DNA from: Candidatus Thioglobus plumae
GTDB lineage: Bacteria > Pseudomonadota > Gammaproteobacteria > PS1 > Pseudothioglobaceae
Assembly (NCBI GenBank): GCA_910595815.1
Contig: CAJVCM010000052.1
Span: forward strand, 1-9,201
DNA length: 9,201 nucleotides
Reading direction: 5' to 3'
How positions within the stretch are numbered: position 1 is the stretch's first letter; every line of letters starts with the position of its first letter. The notes beneath the pieces were generated by a model. That model was not told the origin of the DNA. It saw only the letters and a list, made by a program, of their open reading frames with translations, and ran no database searches. Below, one piece after another: positions 1-6,221 of the stretch. The position numbers and the translations under genes were made by a program.

Positions 1-2330
1 TTAAATGCACACAAGGCAAGGCAATTGTTAACTCCATCTCGCTGAAAGAAGGTAAAGACAACTTTATTAAATACGCACATCTGTGTAAGCGCTATGGTGC
101 GGCAATTATCGTTATGGCCTTTGATGAAGTCGGCCAAGCCGACACCCAGCAACGCAAAATTGAAATCTGTACTGAAGCTTATGACATATTAGTGAATGAG
201 GTTGGCTTTCCACCAGAAGACATTATCTTCGATCCGAATATCTTTGCAGTAGCAACGGGTATTGAAGAGCACAATAACTATGGTGTAGACTTTATTGAAG
301 CCACCCGTGAGATTACCAAAAACCTACCTTATGCCAAAATATCAGGCGGTGTGTCCAACGTATCGTTCTCCTTTAGGGGTAACAACCCCGTACGTGAAGC
401 AATTCACTCCGTGTTTTTATATCACGCTGTAAAAGCCGGCATGACCATGGGTATTGTCAATGCTGGACAATTGGTGGTTTATGATGATATCGATCCAGAG
501 CTTAAAAAAGCAGTTGAAGATGTGGTGCTCAATTCTGATGAAGAAGCAGGTGAGCGTCTGGTTGATATTGCTAGCAAATTCTCCGGTACGGGTGAGCAAA
601 AAGAAAATAAAAGAGATTTGGCGTGGCGCACTTGGTCGGTTGAAAAACGTTTAGAACATTCTTTAGTTAAAGGTATTACCGAATTTATCGATGAAGACAC
701 AAAAGAAGCACTGGAAAAATTAGGCCGCCCTATTTTGGTGATTGAAGGCCCGCTGATGGATGGTATGAACGTGGTGGGTGATCTGTTTGGTGATGGAAGA
801 ATGTTCTTGCCACAAGTAGTGAAATCTGCCCGAGTGATGAAAAAATCCGTGGCTTGGTTAGATCCTTTCTTAGAAGCGGAAAAAGAAGGTTGTGGTGTTA
901 GAACCCAAGGCAAGATTCTCATGGCCACTGTTAAAGGTGATGTGCACGATATTGGTAAGAATATTGTTGGCGTGGTTTTATCTTGTAACAATTATGAGAT
1001 TATTGATTTGGGTGTGATGGTGCCGGCTGAAACTATCCTTGAAACGGCCATTAAAGAAAATGTGGATATTATTGGCTTGTCTGGTTTAATCACCCCATCA
1101 CTCGATGAAATGGTATTTGTAGCCAAAGAAATGACACGCCGAGGTTTTGAACTGCCCTTATTGATTGGTGGTGCTACGACTTCAAAAGCACACACAGCGG
1201 TTAAGATTGAGCCTGGATATGACAAGGGTGTGTTTTACGTTAAAGATGCTTCTAAGGCCGTTGGTGTTGCCACTTCACTGTTATCAGAAAAATTAAAACC
1301 AGCCTTAGTGCAAAGCACCAAAGAAGAGTACGAAGAAGTACGAATACGACGTGCCAAAAAAGGAAAGACCAAGCTTATTAGTCTTGAAGCTGCTAGAAAA
1401 AACAAGCCTAAACTCAAATTTGATCAAGTCACCACGCCAAACAAACTTGGTATTCATGTATTTGAAGATTATGATCTGAATGAAATTTTTGAATTTATTG
1501 ACTGGGTGCCATTCTTCCGTACTTGGGAGCTTGCTGGCAAGTTCCCCGATATTCTCACTGATGAAATTGTGGGTGAATCAGCCTCAGAACTATTTAAAGA
1601 TGCCAAAGCCATGTTTAAAAAAGTCATGGATGAAAAGCTACTGCAAGCCAATGCCGTTGTAGGTATCTTCCGTGCCAATAGTGTAAATGAAGACATTGAA
1701 CTCACTGATGAGAATGGTAAAGCATTAATGACACTCAACCAATTGCGCCAACAGCTAGATAAAAAAGGCAACACCCCTAACTTCTGTCTGAGTGATTTTA
1801 TCGCCCCTAAAGACAGTGGTGTGCAAGATTATATGGGTGCATTTGCAGTCACAGCTGGTATTAATATCGACCCATTAGTGGCGGCTTATGAAGCTGATCA
1901 TGACGATTACAACTCTATTATGATTAAAGCGGTGGCTGATCGTTTTGCTGAAGCCTTTGCTGAAATGATGCATTACAAATTCCGTACTGAGCTATGGGGT
2001 TATAGTGATGAAGACATTAACAATGATGAATTTATTGAAGAAAAATACCGTGGCATTCGCCCTGCACCTGGCTACCCTGCTTGCCCTGAACACAGTGAAA
2101 AAGAAAAACTATGGGAATTACTCGACGTAGAGAAAAACACCGGCATGACGCTTACTAGCTCGTATGCAATGCTACCAACAGCCAGTGTTAGTGGCTGGTA
2201 CTTTGGACATCCTGAGTCACGCTATTTTGGTGTGGCAAAAATCAATCAACAACAAGTTGAAGATTACGCCAAACGTAAAGGTGTTTCAGTTAGTGATGCA
2301 GAAAGGCTACTATCACCTAATTTAGATTAA
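1..2330 (+). CDS. metH: Cobalamin-dependent methionine synthase, C-terminal 775 residues (5' end outside window)
   Basis: Transfers a methyl group from 5-methyltetrahydrofolate to homocysteine through cob(I)alamin, giving methionine; cytosolic. The reading frame is open from base 3 (first full codon Lys), so the gene starts upstream. In this fragment, residues 1 to about 205 are the rest of the pterin-binding domain ([40 protein letters not shown]). About 210-300 is the cobalamin cap ([17 protein letters not shown]). About 304-433 is the B12-binding domain with [12 protein letters not shown]; the cobalt-ligating His codon is at 945-947 (equivalent to E. coli His759), and [13 protein letters not shown] follows. 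About 480-775 is the AdoMet-binding reactivation domain with [12 protein letters not shown] at 2058-2093 and [12 protein letters not shown]. It ends ERLLSPNLD, like E. coli MetH. The missing part would be the homocysteine/zinc domain and the start of the pterin domain. It converges on the Bfd-like gene with a 28 nt gap and no clear terminator between. All motifs are intact; identification is very secure. Confidence 0.98.
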   Translation, partial: KCTQGKAIVNSISLKEGKDNFIKYAHLCKRYGAAIIVMAFDEVGQADTQQRKIEICTEAYDILVNEVGFPPEDIIFDPNIFAVATGIEEHNNYGVDFIEATREITKNLPYAKISGGVSNVSFSFRGNNPVREAIHSVFLYHAVKAGMTMGIVNAGQLVVYDDIDPELKKAVEDVVLNSDEEAGERLVDIASKFSGTGEQKENKRDLAWRTWSVEKRLEHSLVKGITEFIDEDTKEALEKLGRPILVIEGPLMDGMNVVGDLFGDGRMFLPQVVKSARVMKKSVAWLDPFLEAEKEGCGVRTQGKILMATVKGDVHDIGKNIVGVVLSCNNYEIIDLGVMVPAETILETAIKENVDIIGLSGLITPSLDEMVFVAKEMTRRGFELPLLIGGATTSKAHTAVKIEPGYDKGVFYVKDASKAVGVATSLLSEKLKPALVQSTKEEYEEVRIRRAKKGKTKLISLEAARKNKPKLKFDQVTTPNKLGIHVFEDYDLNEIFEFIDWVPFFRTWELAGKFPDILTDEIVGESASELFKDAKAMFKKVMDEKLLQANAVVGIFRANSVNEDIELTDENGKALMTLNQLRQQLDKKGNTPNFCLSDFIAPKDSGVQDYMGAFAVTAGINIDPLVAAYEADHDDYNSIMIKAVADRFAEAFAEMMHYKFRTELWGYSDEDINNDEFIEEKYRGIRPAPGYPACPEHSEKEKLWELLDVEKNTGMTLTSSYAMLPTASVSGWYFGHPESRYFGVAKINQQQVEDYAKRKGVSVSDAERLLSPNLD

Positions 2331-2358
2331 ACTTCTAGCACGAAAACTATTTCTAATA

Positions 2359-2592
2359 TTAGGTTGAGTGAATACATTCAATTAACCGCTCGACCTGACG
2401 AGTGCAACAACCATTCCCACCAGTGGCATAAGTACGATTTCTGACTTCTTCTACGGTTGTGGCGCCATTGGCAATGGCATTAATAACGTCCATTTTTATC
2501 ACTTCATTACAGACACATAGATTTTTATCTATATTCCGTTTAAGAATCTCTGGTAGTTTTTCTAATGGGTTGTTAACACGGTTAGATTTCAT
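2359..2592 (-). CDS. Small Bfd-like [2Fe-2S]-binding protein with atypical cysteines
   Basis: A 77-residue protein with the helical BFD-like iron-sulfur fold. It has CVC at residues 26-28, then ANGATTVEEVRNRT (41-54, typical of the family), then GNGCCTRQVERLIE (59-72). BFD-like domains normally ligate the cluster with CxC and a later CxxC. Here the second pair reads C62-C63-T-R-Q66, so if it is aligned with the common CCGxC version, the last ligand is Gln. Cys62 or Cys73 might substitute. The first 25 residues form an extension that stand-alone Bfd proteins (CxC at residues 4-6) lack. The ATG at 2592 is the only usable start: an in-frame TAA lies just upstream and the next Met is residue 34, past the CxC. 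It is last in the rib-nusB cluster, 30 nt after nusB. No clear ribosome binding site is present; a palindrome occupies that place. Bfd itself reduces bacterioferritin to release iron, but no ferritin gene is visible here, so the exact role is unknown. Confidence 0.8.
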   Translation of the reverse strand: MKSNRVNNPLEKLPEILKRNIDKNLCVCNEVIKMDVINAIANGATTVEEVRNRTYATGGNGCCTRQVERLIECIHST

Positions 2593-2595
2593 GCA

Positions 2596-2619
2596 AAATA
2601 TTTAGCGCGCTAAATGTTT
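2596..2619. promoter_or_regulatory. Palindrome between nusB and the Bfd-like gene (possible operator or RBS-covering element)
   Basis: A perfect 16 bp palindrome, ATTTAGCGCGCTAAAT, lies at 2600-2615. The symmetry continues three more base pairs on each side (2596-2598 with 2617-2619) after one mismatch (2599/2616), giving 11 matched pairs over 24 nt. It fills most of the 30 nt gap after nusB and ends 3 nt before the ATG of the Bfd-like gene, exactly where a Shine-Dalgarno sequence would sit. As DNA it looks like a dimer-binding operator; as RNA it could only form a small hairpin with a 6 bp stem and a CGCG loop. No known consensus was recognised. Confidence 0.4.
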
Positions 2620-2622
2620 AAC

Positions 2623-3048
2623 CTAAGCATTAACCTCGATACTACGAAGCTCTTTAGCCAGCTGGTCAAGCGACGAATTAATTAACTTATATGCACCTTC
2701 AGCACCGTACAGCTTGGCAATCTCAAGTGCTTCATTGATAACCACCTTGTATGGCACCTCAATGCTATTTTGAAGCTCGTAAGCACCGAGATAAAGCACC
2801 GCATGTTCAACCGAACCCAGTTCATCAGTCTCTCTGGAAATGGTAGGTGAAATCAGATCATCTAATTCAGTTCTATTTCTTAAGATGTTAAGAAATAGAT
2901 TGGAAAAAAAAGCTTTGGAAATCTTACCTTCTTTTTGATTAAGAAACTGCTGCTCAATTTGCAAGACTTCACCACCTGATACTAGGTATTGATACACTGC
3001 CTGGACTACGCGCTCACGAGAGCGCTGCTTTGAAGTTTTATAAGCCAT
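2623..3048 (-). CDS. nusB: Transcription antitermination factor NusB
   Basis: NusB pairs with NusE (ribosomal protein S10), binds boxA RNA and supports antitermination of rRNA operons. At 141 residues it has the usual length (E. coli NusB 139). The N-terminal basic helix SKQRSRERVVQAVYQYL (6-22) matches the family's RNA-binding start (R-x-R-E-x-x-x-Q-A-x-Y-Q). The C-terminal half has VEHAVLYLGAYEL (80-92), VPYKVVINEALEIAKLYG (98-115) and LINSSLDQLAKE (122-133), corresponding to the conserved AILRLA-yEL, P-kVvINEavelAK and fvNgvLD blocks. The usual NG before the last LD is NSS here. The start ATG is 2 nt after the ribH stop (TAA-CG-ATG) without a good ribosome binding site, so translation is probably coupled to ribH. 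The ribH-nusB pairing is conserved in gammaproteobacteria; the usual next gene thiL is replaced by the Bfd-like gene. Confidence 0.95.
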   Translation of the reverse strand: MAYKTSKQRSRERVVQAVYQYLVSGGEVLQIEQQFLNQKEGKISKAFFSNLFLNILRNRTELDDLISPTISRETDELGSVEHAVLYLGAYELQNSIEVPYKVVINEALEIAKLYGAEGAYKLINSSLDQLAKELRSIEVNA

Positions 3049-3050
3049 CG

Positions 3051-3557
3051 TTAAAAGGCTTGAGTGTCAGCTTGCTTCATCAAATAAAGCATTTCAATCA
3101 TCGCCATGGTGGCCTCTTCACCTTTATTGCCTTTGTAGCCACCCGCCCTACCAATGGTTTGATCCATATTAGAAGTGGTTAGCACGCCAAAGGCAGTAGG
3201 AATTTCGTACTGGTAAGAGACATCAGCCACACCGCGAGCACATTCGTTACAAACAAAATCAAAGTGTGGAGTTTCGCCATTAATCACCGCACCTAAGGTA
3301 ACAATGCCATCGTATAAATTTTCACCGGCTGATTTTTGCCCGGCTAAACGTTTAGCCAATAGTGGAATCTCAAATGCACCTGGTGCATAAAATACATTAA
3401 CGTTGTTTTTATTAATGCCATATTTGGCTAAAGTTTCATGCGCTGCTGCTAATAGTTTATCACCAATATCTTGATAAAAATAGCCGACAATAATAGCCAC
3501 TTTAGCATTCGCTAAAAAATCTTGATTGGCATCGCGATCAAATTTAAATTCCATCAT
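3051..3557 (-). CDS. ribH: 6,7-dimethyl-8-ribityllumazine synthase
   Basis: Condenses 5-amino-6-ribitylamino-uracil with 3,4-dihydroxy-2-butanone 4-phosphate to ribityllumazine, the substrate of riboflavin synthase; the family forms pentamers or icosahedral capsids. 168 residues, normal length. Visible motifs: VGYFYQDI (24-31, where Phe27 is a candidate for the aromatic residue that stacks on the substrate), APGAFEIPLLAK (58-69), LGAVINGETPHFDFV (88-102) with catalytic His98, ECARGV (105-110), TAFGVLTT (121-128) and NKGEEATMAMIEM (144-156). Two ATG codons stand in tandem (3557 and 3554). The TAAGGA ribosome binding site lies only 2 nt from the first and 5 nt from the second, so the true start may be 3554, removing one Met. 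Lies 5 nt after ribBX and 2 nt before nusB, clearly one operon. Confidence 0.97.
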   Translation of the reverse strand: MMEFKFDRDANQDFLANAKVAIIVGYFYQDIGDKLLAAAHETLAKYGINKNNVNVFYAPGAFEIPLLAKRLAGQKSAGENLYDGIVTLGAVINGETPHFDFVCNECARGVADVSYQYEIPTAFGVLTTSNMDQTIGRAGGYKGNKGEEATMAMIEMLYLMKQADTQAF

Positions 3558-3559
3558 TT

Positions 3560-3565
3560 TCCTTA
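3560..3565 (-). promoter_or_regulatory. Ribosome binding site of ribH, overlapping the ribBX stop codon
   Basis: On the minus strand this reads TAAGGA; its first three bases are the ribBX stop codon. The spacing (2 nt to the ATG at 3557, 5 nt to the ATG at 3554) favours the second of the two tandem starts. Stop and ribosome binding site sharing bases indicates translational coupling of the two riboflavin genes. Confidence 0.7.
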
Positions 3566-4639
3566 TTTTTGGGTGTCAACGTATTCAACCACTTCCAAGC
3601 CAAAACCTTTGAGGCCATGTAGCTTTCTAGGGCTGCCTAAAATTCTCATCTTCTTAACCCCGAGATCAGACAAAATCTGCGCACCGACGCCGTAAGTTTT
3701 AATGTCGTCGCCGCCGCTGTCTCTAACTGTAGAATCAATATTCTGCAGGATTGATTTATCTGTTTGTTTTCTTAATAGCAAGAATACACCGCTGTCTGAT
3801 TTAGCAATATGCTTTAGCGCAGACTCAACACCAAAACTTGGAGTAGCCTCATGCAGTACATCTTTAAAAGTATCTTCCATATGTACACGCACACAAGTGG
3901 TGCCATCTTCAGTAATTTCGCCCTTAACTAAGGCCAGATGGGTTTCGTTGTGAATACTATCAAGGAATGAAACCAATCTGAAGGTTGCATGCTCAGTCTT
4001 GAATTCACGTTCATTGATGCGTTCAATAGTTTTTTCATTTTCAACACGATAAGAAATCAAATCTTCAATTGTGCCCCATCTAATATCGTGTTTTTTAGCA
4101 AAAATTTCTAAATCGTCACGACGTGCCATGGTGCCGTCTTCGTTAAGGATTTCTACGATTACAGAGGCTGGCTCGTAGCCTGCTAAGCGCGCTAGATCAC
4201 AACCTGCTTCGGTATGGCCTGCACGAATCAGTACACCACCCGGCTGCGCCATTAAAGGGAAAATATGGCCTGGCTGTACGATATCAGCAGCTGTTGCATC
4301 TTTTGCAACTGCATCTAAAACTGTCTTAGCCCTGTCTGCAGCTGAAATACCAGTAGTTACACCCTCTACGGCTTCGATAGAAACCGTAAAGTTGGTACCA
4401 TTCACGTCGTTATTTTGCGCCACCATGAGTGGTAAATTTAGCTGCTTACAACGCTCTTGAGTCAATGTTAAACAAATCAGGCCACGACCATGTGTGGCCA
4501 TGAAGTTAATATCTTCTTTGGTACAAGTAGCCGCAGGAATAATTAGATCGCCTTCATTCTCACGATCTTCATCATCCATCAGGATAATCATCTTGCCTTG
4601 CTTATAGTCTTCTAAGATTTCTTCAATGGTGGCTTTCAT
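3563..4639 (-). CDS. ribBX: 3,4-dihydroxy-2-butanone 4-phosphate synthase fused to a degenerate RibA-like domain (RibBX type)
   Basis: The N-terminal domain (1 to about 200) makes 3,4-dihydroxy-2-butanone 4-phosphate from ribulose 5-phosphate, the four-carbon unit of riboflavin. It has the full RibB signature: [11 protein letters not shown] (22-32, metal/substrate acidic loop), [11 protein letters not shown] (47-57) and [14 protein letters not shown] (141-154). The C-terminal part (about 205-358) resembles GTP cyclohydrolase II (RibA) but only in outline. [12 protein letters not shown] (251-262) stands where RibA has its zinc-binding C-x10-C-x-C segment, and none of those cysteines is present. 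[12 protein letters not shown] (287-298) replaces LR-x-EGRGIGL. Only the tail is well kept, [19 protein letters not shown] (316-334) and [12 protein letters not shown] (343-354), and LTNNP-x-K has become LGSPRK. It is therefore probably inactive in the RibA reaction. Such RibBX variants have been described in Proteobacteria. Database labels 'RibBA bifunctional' would overstate it. Start supported by TAAGGA 5 nt upstream. Confidence 0.93.
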   Translation of the reverse strand: MKATIEEILEDYKQGKMIILMDDEDRENEGDLIIPAATCTKEDINFMATHGRGLICLTLTQERCKQLNLPLMVAQNNDVNGTNFTVSIEAVEGVTTGISAADRAKTVLDAVAKDATAADIVQPGHIFPLMAQPGGVLIRAGHTEAGCDLARLAGYEPASVIVEILNEDGTMARRDDLEIFAKKHDIRWGTIEDLISYRVENEKTIERINEREFKTEHATFRLVSFLDSIHNETHLALVKGEITEDGTTCVRVHMEDTFKDVLHEATPSFGVESALKHIAKSDSGVFLLLRKQTDKSILQNIDSTVRDSGGDDIKTYGVGAQILSDLGVKKMRILGSPRKLHGLKGFGLEVVEYVDTQK

Positions 4640-4644
4640 TTAAA

Positions 4645-4650
4645 TCCTTA
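4645..4650 (-). promoter_or_regulatory. Ribosome binding site of ribBX
   Basis: Minus-strand TAAGGA, 5 nt before the ATG at 4639, within the 16 nt gap after the ribE stop. It is the best-spaced Shine-Dalgarno in the window and fixes this start. Confidence 0.7.
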
Positions 4651-4655
4651 CTTAA

Positions 4656-5249
4656 TTAATCTTTGTTTAACAACTGTTCTAAATGTCTGGCAATAATATC
4701 AACTTCAAGATTGATTTTATTGCCTACACTCAGTTGCCCTAATGTTGTTGCTGTTAATGTGTGTGGCACAATATTCACATCAAATACATTATTCTCAATA
4801 CTGTTAACCGTTAAGCTCACGCCATTAATAGTTATTGAACCTTTTCTAGCGATGTATTTTACCAAATTCTGTGGCGTGCTAATTTTAAAACGTGTGGAAT
4901 CACCTTCAGGGTATTTATCAACCACTTCGCCCTGCCCATCTACATGACCACTAACTAGATGGCCGTCAATGCCTTGATCAAGTCTCAGGGCTTTTTCAAG
5001 GTTAATGTCATCACCAACCGATAAATCACCAAAAATAGAGCAATCCAAGGTTTCTTGTGAGAGGTCTGCTATAAATGTATCAGTACCGATTTCAACCGCA
5101 GTCAAACATACGCCATTCACTGCAATACTATCGCCGATTGACACAGAGGAAAAATCAAGCTCACTTGAGACAAAACTAAATACCGCGCCTTTATCGTGAA
5201 CGTCTTTAGTTTTGATTTGACCGATGGCTTGAATAATGCCTGTAAACAT
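4656..5249 (-). CDS. ribE: Riboflavin synthase, alpha subunit
   Basis: Dismutates two molecules of 6,7-dimethyl-8-ribityllumazine into riboflavin and the pyrimidine precursor; homotrimer, cytosolic. (The same gene is called ribC in E. coli.) 197 residues, a normal length. It has two lumazine-binding barrel repeats in tandem: the first begins MFTGIIQ and carries GDSIAVNGVCLT (39-50) with catalytic Cys48; the second carries the equivalent KGSITINGVSLTVN (136-149). Between them lies GHLVSGHVDG (96-105) with His102, at the same number as the active-site His in E. coli. The start is certain because the family begins with MFTGI. It is the first riboflavin gene of the cluster, 16 nt before ribBX. 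The 45 nt between the yihY-like stop and this start hold no recognisable FMN riboswitch, no clear promoter and no good ribosome binding site, so cotranscription from upstream is possible. Confidence 0.97.
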   Translation of the reverse strand: MFTGIIQAIGQIKTKDVHDKGAVFSFVSSELDFSSVSIGDSIAVNGVCLTAVEIGTDTFIADLSQETLDCSIFGDLSVGDDINLEKALRLDQGIDGHLVSGHVDGQGEVVDKYPEGDSTRFKISTPQNLVKYIARKGSITINGVSLTVNSIENNVFDVNIVPHTLTATTLGQLSVGNKINLEVDIIARHLEQLLNKD

Positions 5250-5294
5250 AAAAAATGTTAACTATATTAAAGGTTGCTAATTTTACGCTAGTTA

Positions 5295-6080
5295 TTAAAG
5301 TAACTCTTTGTTTTCAAAGCAATAACAAAAACTAGCCCCTAGCAGCACGATTACCCATGCAAGATAAACCCACAGCATTACCAACATAAGTATGGACAAT
5401 GTGCCATAAATCAACTCGTACAGCGGAAAATATTGAATATAAACAAACATTGCATATTTAATAACTTCTAACAACACAGCCGCGATTACCCCTGCTTTTA
5501 ATGCATTACTAAAATGCACTTTTTCTAAAGGTAATGCATAATACAAAATCGAGAATCCAAGACAAGACAAGACAAATGGTAGTAGGAAAGGTGCGTATTC
5601 AGCTGCCGGTAAACTACTAAACAATTCCGACGCCATCACGTAAGAGCTAAAAAATAAGGATGCACCTAACAAGATAGGGCCTAAAAATAAAATAGCTAAA
5701 TAAGACAGCAACCCTTTAAACCAATGACGCTGGTGTGAATCATGCCAAATTAGATTAATACGCTTATCAATATCGTACAACAGTATTATCACTGCAAAAA
5801 TGAGAAAAGAAAAACTCAGACCTTTAATTGATTGCGCTTGAACAATAAACTGATGAACATAATCTTTTGCTGCATCATAATTTTGTGGCAACAGCTGTGT
5901 GAACAAGAACGCTTCTAAGTGTTGTTGAAATTCAGCAAAATATGGTGATAGTGAGAACACGCTCAAAGCCAAAGCTAAACCAGGAACAACAGCAAACAAG
6001 GTGTCGAATGACAATATTGCTGCTGCGTCCAAGCTCTGACGTCGAATAAATCGTTTAAATACAGATACAAGAAACCTCAT
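5295..6080 (-). CDS. YihY/BrkB-family inner-membrane protein
   Basis: A 261-residue integral membrane protein of the YihY/BrkB family (UPF0761, formerly mislabelled ribonuclease BN). Family function is not settled, and transporter roles are only suggested. Hydrophobic segments lie around residues 25-45, 88-105, 125-148, 164-184, 195-215 and 226-250, fitting the family's six-helix pattern. Family motifs seen: ILSFDTLFAVVP (22-33), IDKRINLIWHD (104-114, cf. SIDSALNTIW in E. coli YihY), LGPILLGASL (133-142), YYALP (180-184), FPLYELIYGTLS (218-229) and LWVYLAWVIVLLGA (236-249). It is about 25 residues shorter at the N terminus than E. coli YihY. No other ATG was found nearby upstream in frame. 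No Shine-Dalgarno precedes the ATG; a -10-like TACAAT ends 6 nt before it, so the mRNA could be leaderless. It lies 45 nt upstream of ribE on the same strand, so it may feed transcription into the riboflavin cluster, but a functional link is not implied. Confidence 0.9.
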   Translation of the reverse strand: MRFLVSVFKRFIRRQSLDAAAILSFDTLFAVVPGLALALSVFSLSPYFAEFQQHLEAFLFTQLLPQNYDAAKDYVHQFIVQAQSIKGLSFSFLIFAVIILLYDIDKRINLIWHDSHQRHWFKGLLSYLAILFLGPILLGASLFFSSYVMASELFSSLPAAEYAPFLLPFVLSCLGFSILYYALPLEKVHFSNALKAGVIAAVLLEVIKYAMFVYIQYFPLYELIYGTLSILMLVMLWVYLAWVIVLLGASFCYCFENKELL

Positions 6081-6086
6081 GTATCG

Positions 6087-6115
6087 ATTGTAAACTAACT
6101 TTAATATGATGTATA
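6087..6115 (-). promoter_or_regulatory. Candidate sigma70-type promoter of the yihY-like gene
   Basis: On the minus strand, TATACA (6115-6110, 4 of 6 matches to TTGACA), a 17 nt spacer and TACAAT (6092-6087, 5 of 6 matches to TATAAT). A start site about 7 nt downstream would fall on or next to the ATG at 6080, predicting a leaderless transcript, consistent with the absent ribosome binding site. Found by eye in AT-rich sequence, so a chance match is possible. Confidence 0.35.
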
Positions 6116-6117
6116 GT
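6088..6117 (+). promoter_or_regulatory. Candidate plus-strand promoter ahead of the micro-ORF
   Basis: TTGTAA (6088-6093, 4 of 6 matches), an 18 nt spacer and TATAGT (6112-6117, 5 of 6 matches). Transcription would begin near 6124, about 20 nt before the ATG at 6144. It overlaps the proposed minus-strand promoter of the yihY-like gene almost completely, so polymerase could occupy only one at a time. AT-rich context makes chance matches likely. Confidence 0.25.
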
Positions 6118-6143
6118 TCATAATAATACTTTTCGTAAATACT

Positions 6144-6221
6144 ATGAAAAAACTACTAACTCTATTCTTATTCAGCTCAGCTTATGCTGAAGCAAGAATA
6201 ATTAACAAACTACTTTTGTGA
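6144..6221 (+). CDS. 25-codon micro-ORF encoding a signal-peptide-like sequence (small peptide or gene remnant)
   Basis: Reads [17 protein letters not shown] and then eight more residues before TGA. The first 17 residues are a textbook Sec signal peptide: a basic start (KK), a hydrophobic core (LLTLFLF) and an AYA-E cleavage site obeying the -3/-1 rule after residue 15. Only ten residues would remain after cleavage, so it is either a very small secreted peptide or, more likely, the surviving 5' end of a lost gene for a small periplasmic protein. Its end overlaps the last 12 nt of the ABC-F gene on the other strand. A candidate promoter lies upstream, but there is no Shine-Dalgarno. The same bases also form the hairpin at 6164-6199, so the coding resemblance could be coincidental. 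No family can be assigned. Confidence 0.3.
   Translation: MKKLLTLFLFSSAYAEARIINKLLL
6164..6199 (-). terminator. Hairpin downstream of the ABC-F gene, possible weak terminator
   Basis: ATTCTT (6164-6169) pairs with AAGAAT (6194-6199), and TTCAGC (6171-6176) pairs with GCTGAA (6186-6191), giving 12 base pairs with a small internal loop and a 9 nt apical loop. It begins 10 nt after the TAG of the ABC-F gene (6210). On the minus strand a run of six T follows, but only after 11 nt (6152-6147), so it is not a classical intrinsic terminator. It may be a weak terminator or a 3'-end stabilising hairpin. Confidence 0.35.

Noticed and set aside
155..170. Possibility that metH starts at the ATG at 114
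   Set aside because: The frame is open upstream to the window edge and residues encoded from base 3 ([12 protein letters not shown]) match the MetH pterin domain, so that ATG is internal.
479..991. A 170-codon open frame on the minus strand inside metH
   Set aside because: It lies wholly antisense to the strongly conserved metH coding frame, is rich in Ser/Thr/Pro without any recognisable motif, and is a shadow of codon bias.
2331..2358. Possible bidirectional terminator between convergent metH and the Bfd-like gene
   Set aside because: Only a 10 bp AT palindrome (CTAATATTAG, 2353-2362) without GC stem or T-run is present; not enough to call a terminator.
2904..2911. Run of eight A in nusB (possible slippage site)
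   Set aside because: The frame reads through correctly with conserved NusB sequence on both sides; a homopolymer of this length is common in AT-rich genomes.
3702..3953. Plus-strand open frame opposite ribBX (and similar ones at 4663-4947 and 5005-5199 opposite ribE)
   Set aside because: Antisense shadows of well-supported riboflavin genes; no motif and no promoter or ribosome binding site in support.
5250..5294. Possible FMN riboswitch or promoter ahead of ribE
   Set aside because: The 45 nt gap is far too short for an FMN riboswitch and contains none of its conserved elements; no acceptable -35/-10 pair was found.
5558..5575. Short tandem repeat of CAAGA (about 3.6 copies) in the yihY-like gene
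   Set aside because: A pentamer repeat in a membrane-protein gene recalls phase variation, but three copies are too few to slip readily and the frame is intact.
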